Source: Bacteroidaceae bacterium
GTDB taxonomy: Bacteria; Bacteroidota; Bacteroidia; Bacteroidales; Bacteroidaceae
Length of the DNA: 64,000 nucleotides
Assembly: GCA_017536765.1 (NCBI GenBank)
Contig: JAFXGV010000043.1
Location: 1-64,000, forward strand
Direction: 5' to 3'
The notes beneath the pieces are model-generated. The model saw only the letters and a list, made by a program, of their open reading frames with translations, was not told the origin of the DNA and did not search any database. Shown here in pieces: positions 60,564-64,000 of this stretch. The position numbers and the translations under genes were made by a program. Every line of letters begins with the position of its first letter. Position 1 is the stretch's first letter.

Positions 60564-61526
60564 GTGAAAAAAAGTATTTATATCGCATTCATTACTGTCG
60601 CAAGCCTCCTATGTGCTTGCGACAGTAATGATTTTGAGCCGGAGCTTTCGCAATATACTCCCCCGCCACCCAATTACAGCCACGCCGATATGTGGTTTAA
60701 TGTTCTGAACGATGCCGGCGGCAACGGCGCCGATGTTTTTTATATTCCATCGACGTGGGAATTCGACTGGACCACCACCGATGGCAACATCTGCCATTAT
60801 GCCGATGTGTATAACAAAACACATACCGATAATATGGCAAGCGAGATGTCCCGCGTAGCCGAATATATGGCCGACGGAAATAACTTCTATTCGCCATTCT
60901 ACCGCCATATAACACTCGAAACGTGGGCAACGCTCAATGAAGATACCATTGCGAACCGATACAAAAGGGTGTCGTTCGTTGATGTAAAAAAGGCATTCGA
61001 CCATTTTATAGAGCATTTCAACAACAATCGCCCATTTGTGCTGGCCGGTTTCAGTCAAGGTGGAAAATCGGTTGTGGAGCTGATGAAGACAATGCCGGCC
61101 GACATAAGGAACAGAATGGTTGCCGCCTATGTGCTTGGCTACAAAGTAACCCCCGACGATGTGGCCGCTGCCCCGTGGATAGAGGCGGCAAAAGATTCGC
61201 TCGACACAGGGGTTACCATCTGCTACAATTCAGTGTCCGATGTCAAATATACCAAGCCGGTGATAAGCCTGCCCAATGTAATGAGCATCAACCCTGTTAA
61301 TTGGCGCATAGATTCCACCCCTGCAACCCTGCACGATACCATAACAGTAACCCTAAACACCGAATACAATGTATTGGTGTTAGATGGTTTCGACGGCAGC
61401 TATCTTCCCAATATTTTAGATATTCTAAATGTGGGCGACTATCACAGCATAGAGCCTTGGGTGTATAGCGAGTGCCTGCGCAAGAATATAAAGCAGAGAA
61501 TAAAGGCCTACAAAGCGCAGCAGTAA
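60564..61526 (+). CDS. DUF3089-type alpha/beta-hydrolase lipoprotein
   Basis: A 320-residue lipoprotein with lipobox LLCAC (Cys19). The mature part matches the DUF3089 pattern: DVFYIPSTWEFDW early on and the nucleophile elbow GFSQGG with Ser164, so a serine hydrolase or esterase activity is likely; the substrate is unknown. It uses a GTG start at 60564, with no ATG nearby that would keep the signal peptide. It is followed by a strong terminator and appears to form a two-gene unit with the lipocalin-like gene. Confidence 0.82.
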   Translation: MKKSIYIAFITVASLLCACDSNDFEPELSQYTPPPPNYSHADMWFNVLNDAGGNGADVFYIPSTWEFDWTTTDGNICHYADVYNKTHTDNMASEMSRVAEYMADGNNFYSPFYRHITLETWATLNEDTIANRYKRVSFVDVKKAFDHFIEHFNNNRPFVLAGFSQGGKSVVELMKTMPADIRNRMVAAYVLGYKVTPDDVAAAPWIEAAKDSLDTGVTICYNSVSDVKYTKPVISLPNVMSINPVNWRIDSTPATLHDTITVTLNTEYNVLVLDGFDGSYLPNILDILNVGDYHSIEPWVYSECLRKNIKQRIKAYKAQQ

Positions 61527-61546
61527 TATCTTAATAACCGGTAATA

Positions 61547-61585
61547 AACAAGCGATGCAAGAGCACCCCTCTTGCATCGCTTGTT
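61547..61585 (+). terminator. Terminator after the DUF3089-type gene
   Basis: Perfect 16-bp arms (61547-61562 and 61570-61585) around a 7-nt loop; the core reads AGCGATGCAAGA. Confidence 0.87.
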
Positions 61586-61609
61586 GTATCGGTGGTAGAG
61601 TAAGTAAAT

Positions 61610-61643
61610 AAGGGAAACAAGTTTATTTTTCCTTGTTTCCCTT
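61610..61643 (-). terminator. Terminator after the DUF2795 gene
   Basis: Perfect 12-bp arms (61610-61621 and 61632-61643, core AAGGGAAACAAG) with a 10-nt AT-rich loop, 35 bp beyond the DUF2795 stop on the minus strand. Confidence 0.75.
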
Positions 61644-61677
61644 GTTGAAAATAAATGGTTTAACTAATTGCTTGTTT

Positions 61678-61899
61678 TTAATACTCCTCCTCGTTGAAGA
61701 AGAAATCCTCCTTGCTGGGGTAGTCGGGCCAGATGTCCTCGATGCTCTCATATACATCGCCCTCGTCCTCTATTTCCTGCAAGTTCTCTATAACCTCCAA
61801 TGGTGCACCTGAGCGTACTGCATAGTCGATGAGCTCATCTTTTGTTGCAGGCCAGGGTGCATCCTCCAATTTTGATGCTAATTCTAATGTCCAATACAT
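61678..61899 (-). CDS. DUF2795 small protein
   Basis: A 73-residue acidic protein that matches DUF2795 (MYWTLELASKLEDAPWPATKDELIDYAVRSG), a small Bacteroidota family of unknown function with no signal peptide. The C-terminal tail is rich in Asp, Glu and Phe (KEDFFFNEEEY). It has its own strong promoter set in the end of the cobalamin adenosyltransferase gene and its own terminator. Its 3' end was the donor of the 47-bp segment found in the chimeric pseudogene at 59026. Confidence 0.85.
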   Translation of the reverse strand: MYWTLELASKLEDAPWPATKDELIDYAVRSGAPLEVIENLQEIEDEGDVYESIEDIWPDYPSKEDFFFNEEEY

Positions 61900-61939
61900 A
61901 TTATAAGATAGTATAAAATGGTTTTTAATATAATGTGTG

Positions 61940-61969
61940 CAAAAGTAGTTTAATTTTGTTTACATACAA
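61940..61969 (-). promoter_or_regulatory. Promoter of the DUF2795 gene
   Basis: On the minus strand TTG (61969-61967), a 19-bp gap and TACTTTTG (61947-61940) match the consensus exactly. The -33 element lies inside the last codons of the upstream adenosyltransferase gene. Confidence 0.75.
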
Positions 61970-62496
61970 GGCTTTTCCCACTTTTTTTCCGCGCCCTCGG
62001 CAAGTTGTCGCTGGAGCAGGAAAAAGTAGTCGGATAGGCGGTTTATGTATGCTGCTGCGCGGGGGGCTGTGAGGCATTCGCGTTGCAGTGTCACAAGGCG
62101 GCGTTCGGCGCGGCGACACACGGTGCGGCACATATTGGCGCGGGCTGCGGCCTCGTCATTGCCGGGGAGTATGAATTTGTGCATTGGTGGCAGGGATGCT
62201 TCGAGCGCATCTATTGCCTGTTCCAATGCAGCCGTCTCCTGCTCGTCTATGGCGGTGCTGCCGTTCTTTTCATCGGCAATGGCGCATCCTATGGTGAGCA
62301 GGTTGTTTTCTATCCTCTCCATAAAGGGGTGCTGCTCGGCGGGCAGGGCTGCGCACAGCAACCCTATGCAGGCGTTCAGTTCGTCTATTGTGCCGTATGC
62401 CTCCACGCGGGGGTGGTCTTTGGGCACGCGTGTTCCGTGGGTGAGCGATGTGCTGCCTTTGTCGCCACTGCCTGTGTATATGGTTGCTTTTTTCAT
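61960..62496 (-). CDS. ATP:cob(I)alamin adenosyltransferase (PduO type)
   Basis: Makes adenosylcobalamin from cob(I)alamin and ATP; 178 residues. The family motifs are visible: YTGSGDKGSTSL at the N-terminus (ATP binding), VEAYGTIDELNA, FILPGNDEAAARANMCRTVCRRAER and a C-terminal LNRLSDYFFLLQRQ-like segment (INRLSDYFFLLQRQ). I chose the ATG at 62496 (MKKATIYTGSG); the longer frame overlaps the methyltransferase gene. It follows that gene by 7 bp. Confidence 0.94.
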   Translation of the reverse strand: MKKATIYTGSGDKGSTSLTHGTRVPKDHPRVEAYGTIDELNACIGLLCAALPAEQHPFMERIENNLLTIGCAIADEKNGSTAIDEQETAALEQAIDALEASLPPMHKFILPGNDEAAARANMCRTVCRRAERRLVTLQRECLTAPRAAAYINRLSDYFFLLQRQLAEGAEKKWEKPCM

Positions 62497-62503
62497 CCTT
62501 TTG

Positions 62504-63154
62504 TTACATTTTAAGTGTGTAGTGTTGTTTCTGCTTCTCGTTATCGAACAGCAGTATCCCAAAACTATACAGGTCATATGTCACTATGGTTCGCGGGTTT
62601 TTCACGGCCTCCTCCCACTGCCTGAGCCTTTCGGGGGTGGCGTGTATGCCGTCGGCAATTATTGCCGTGCCCTTGCAGGCTTGGGGCAGCGTGGCTTGCA
62701 GCGCGCCTGCGATGTCGCTGTTGCGCCCTATGAACAGCAGGTGCGGCGCCGTGTGTGCTTGCAGTTGTTGCTGCAGGGTGGTGCCGTGTGGTTGGGCGCA
62801 TCCTCTGCCGGCGAGGTACTGCGCGGCTTCCTGTGGCAGGGTGCTTCCTGTGGCAATGAGTGCCACGCGGGCGCGGCTTGCAGCGGCTGCAAGAGCGCAT
62901 AGGGGTGCTGCTACTTCGTCGCCTATTGCTATAATGCTTTGCGGCCGCAAATGGTTTGCCACCCTGAACAGCCTGCGGCACATTTTTTTGCTGTGTGTAC
63001 CACACTGCGTGGCTATGCGGTCAATCTGCCCGTATGCGTAGTAGGGGAGTTTCTCCTTCAGCACCTGGGTTACAAAGAAAAAGGCAGTAGGGGATTGTAC
63101 TCCGAATCCCCTATTGTGCCTCATTCTGTTTATCCAGTCGCTGAATTTCATCAT
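62504..63154 (-). CDS. Class I SAM-dependent methyltransferase, O-methyltransferase-like
   Basis: A 216-residue protein with the opening RHNRGFGVQSPTAFFFVTQVL, known to me from Bacteroidales proteins annotated as O-methyltransferase-like. The SAM-binding loop is not canonical (IIAIGDEVAAPLCALA where a GxGxG would be expected), so catalytic activity is uncertain. ATG codons at 63154 and 63151 are both possible. It lies 4 bp after metK, so the supplier of SAM and a SAM-using protein share a transcript. Confidence 0.72.
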   Translation of the reverse strand: MMKFSDWINRMRHNRGFGVQSPTAFFFVTQVLKEKLPYYAYGQIDRIATQCGTHSKKMCRRLFRVANHLRPQSIIAIGDEVAAPLCALAAAASRARVALIATGSTLPQEAAQYLAGRGCAQPHGTTLQQQLQAHTAPHLLFIGRNSDIAGALQATLPQACKGTAIIADGIHATPERLRQWEEAVKNPRTIVTYDLYSFGILLFDNEKQKQHYTLKM

Positions 63155-63158
63155 CTCC

Positions 63159-64000
63159 TTACAGCGCGAATGCCTCTTTTACCTTCTCCACATAGTCGAG
63201 TTTCTCCCAGGTGAACAGCTCCACGGTGATGGTCTTGCTATCTAAGTAGCGCGACTCGAAGGTCTTGGTCACTGTCTGCGGTGTGCGGCCCACGTGGCCG
63301 TATGCCGCAGTTTCGCTGTAGATGGGGTTGCGCAGTTTAAGGCGCTCCTCTATTGCTTTGGGGCGAAGGTCGAACAACTGCTGCACCTTGCGGGCAATCT
63401 CGCCGTCGGTCATATTCACCTTTGCCGTGCCGTATGTGTTCACAAACACGCTCACGGGCTGTGCAATACCAATGGCGTATGACAGTTGTATGAGTGCCTC
63501 GTCGGCCACGCCTGCCGCTACAAGGTTCTTTGCTATGTGGCGTGCTGCGTAGGCTGCGCTGCGGTCCACCTTGCTGGGATCTTTGCCGCTGAATGCGCCA
63601 CCGCCGTGTGCTCCCTTGCCGCCGTAGGTATCCACGATGATTTTGCGGCCTGTGAGGCCGGTGTCACCGTGGGGGCCGCCGATAACGAATTTGCCTGTGG
63701 GGTTCACGTGGTACTTAATATCGTCGTTGAAGAGGGCGAGCACCTTGGGCGATGATATCTTGGCCTTCACACGGGGAATGAGTATGTTTACCACATCCTC
63801 GTGTATCTTTGCCACCTGTGCCTCGTCGGCTGCCAGCTGTGCGGCCGCGCTGTTGTCGGCGGGCTGTATGAAATCGTCGTGCTGGGTAGATACCACAATG
63901 GTGTCTATGCGCACGGGCTTGTTCTCGTCGTTGTATTCGATGGTTACCTGGCTCTTTGAGTCGGGGCGCAGGTAGGTCATCTCCTTGCCCTCGCGGCGTA
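63159..64000 (-). CDS. metK: S-adenosylmethionine synthetase, partial
   Basis: C-terminal two thirds of MetK, which makes SAM from methionine and ATP. The gene runs off the right edge of the window: the frame is open to 64000 and reads [19 protein letters not shown] there, so the ATG at 63980 is internal. Visible signatures are [21 protein letters not shown] and [19 protein letters not shown], the second and third domains. About 280 residues are in view. Leads the metK-methyltransferase-adenosyltransferase operon. Confidence 0.96.
   Translation of the reverse strand, partial: RREGKEMTYLRPDSKSQVTIEYNDENKPVRIDTIVVSTQHDDFIQPADNSAAAQLAADEAQVAKIHEDVVNILIPRVKAKISSPKVLALFNDDIKYHVNPTGKFVIGGPHGDTGLTGRKIIVDTYGGKGAHGGGAFSGKDPSKVDRSAAYAARHIAKNLVAAGVADEALIQLSYAIGIAQPVSVFVNTYGTAKVNMTDGEIARKVQQLFDLRPKAIEERLKLRNPIYSETAAYGHVGRTPQTVTKTFESRYLDSKTITVELFTWEKLDYVEKVKEAFAL

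Noticed and set aside
62497..62503. Cobalamin riboswitch before the adenosyltransferase gene
   Set aside because: Only 7 bp separate it from the upstream gene, so there is no room for one.
1..64000. tRNA or rRNA genes
   Set aside because: I read the gaps between genes and found no cloverleaf with a T-loop consensus and no rRNA segment. A tRNAscan or Infernal run would settle it.

Overview
This window looks like a chromosomal segment of an anaerobic Bacteroidales bacterium that has a type IX secretion system (T9SS), most like a Prevotellaceae-type gut or oral commensal. The evidence is anaerobic NrdDG, promoters of the Bacteroidota type (TTG about 19-20 bp before TAnnTTTG), the porP-gldKLMN operon, cargo proteins with T9SS C-terminal sorting domains, DUF6175 and DUF2795 proteins, and many lipoproteins. 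Genus is inference. No tRNA, rRNA, CRISPR array, prophage or transposase was seen.

Layout. 1-5.2 kb: nrdD-nrdG, then a minus-strand PAP2 membrane protein with an epimerase, and an unrecognised 119-aa protein. 5.4-10.8 kb: rnr, a two-component pair and two exported PepSY-like proteins. 10.9-14.7 kb: metF-holB-ricT-gldH. 14.6-21.8 kb (minus): purH-mreB-mreC-mreD-mrdA-mrdB, the rod-shape operon. 22.1-24.2 kb: mtnN-luxS-Sel1 protein. 24.2-34.7 kb: nadB, a PBP4-type peptidase, queG, a polysaccharide deacetylase, a large DUF2723 membrane protein and priA. 34.8-41.4 kb (minus): an outer-membrane barrel protein and the T9SS operon porP-gldK-gldL-gldM-gldN.

41.5-54.9 kb (minus) is a glycan-foraging locus: a 2227-residue protein that fuses a GH20 hexosaminidase to a GH33 sialidase, a GH29 alpha-L-fucosidase with an F5/8-type lectin domain, a 1465-residue secreted repeat protein and a 56-residue small protein. 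The two giant proteins end in almost identical T9SS sorting regions, so the cargo and its secretion machine lie side by side. Sialidase, fucosidase and hexosaminidase are the activities needed to trim host mucin-type glycans.

55-61.9 kb is an AT-richer accessory stretch of five lipoprotein genes (a three-gene group containing DUF6175, then a lipocalin-like and a DUF3089 protein), long perfect palindromes, and a chimeric pseudogene. That pseudogene joins the 5' end of the GH20/GH33 gene to the 3' end of a DUF2795 gene at a 7-bp microhomology. 61.7-64 kb (minus) holds metK (cut by the window edge), an O-methyltransferase-like gene, a cobalamin adenosyltransferase and the DUF2795 gene.

The most notable points are the GH20-GH33 fusion with its neighbours, the chimeric scar, the uncharacterised three-lipoprotein cluster, a helical-phase direct repeat before the PepSY genes, a perfect operator-like palindrome on the metF promoter, and a family of long perfect hairpins used as terminators.
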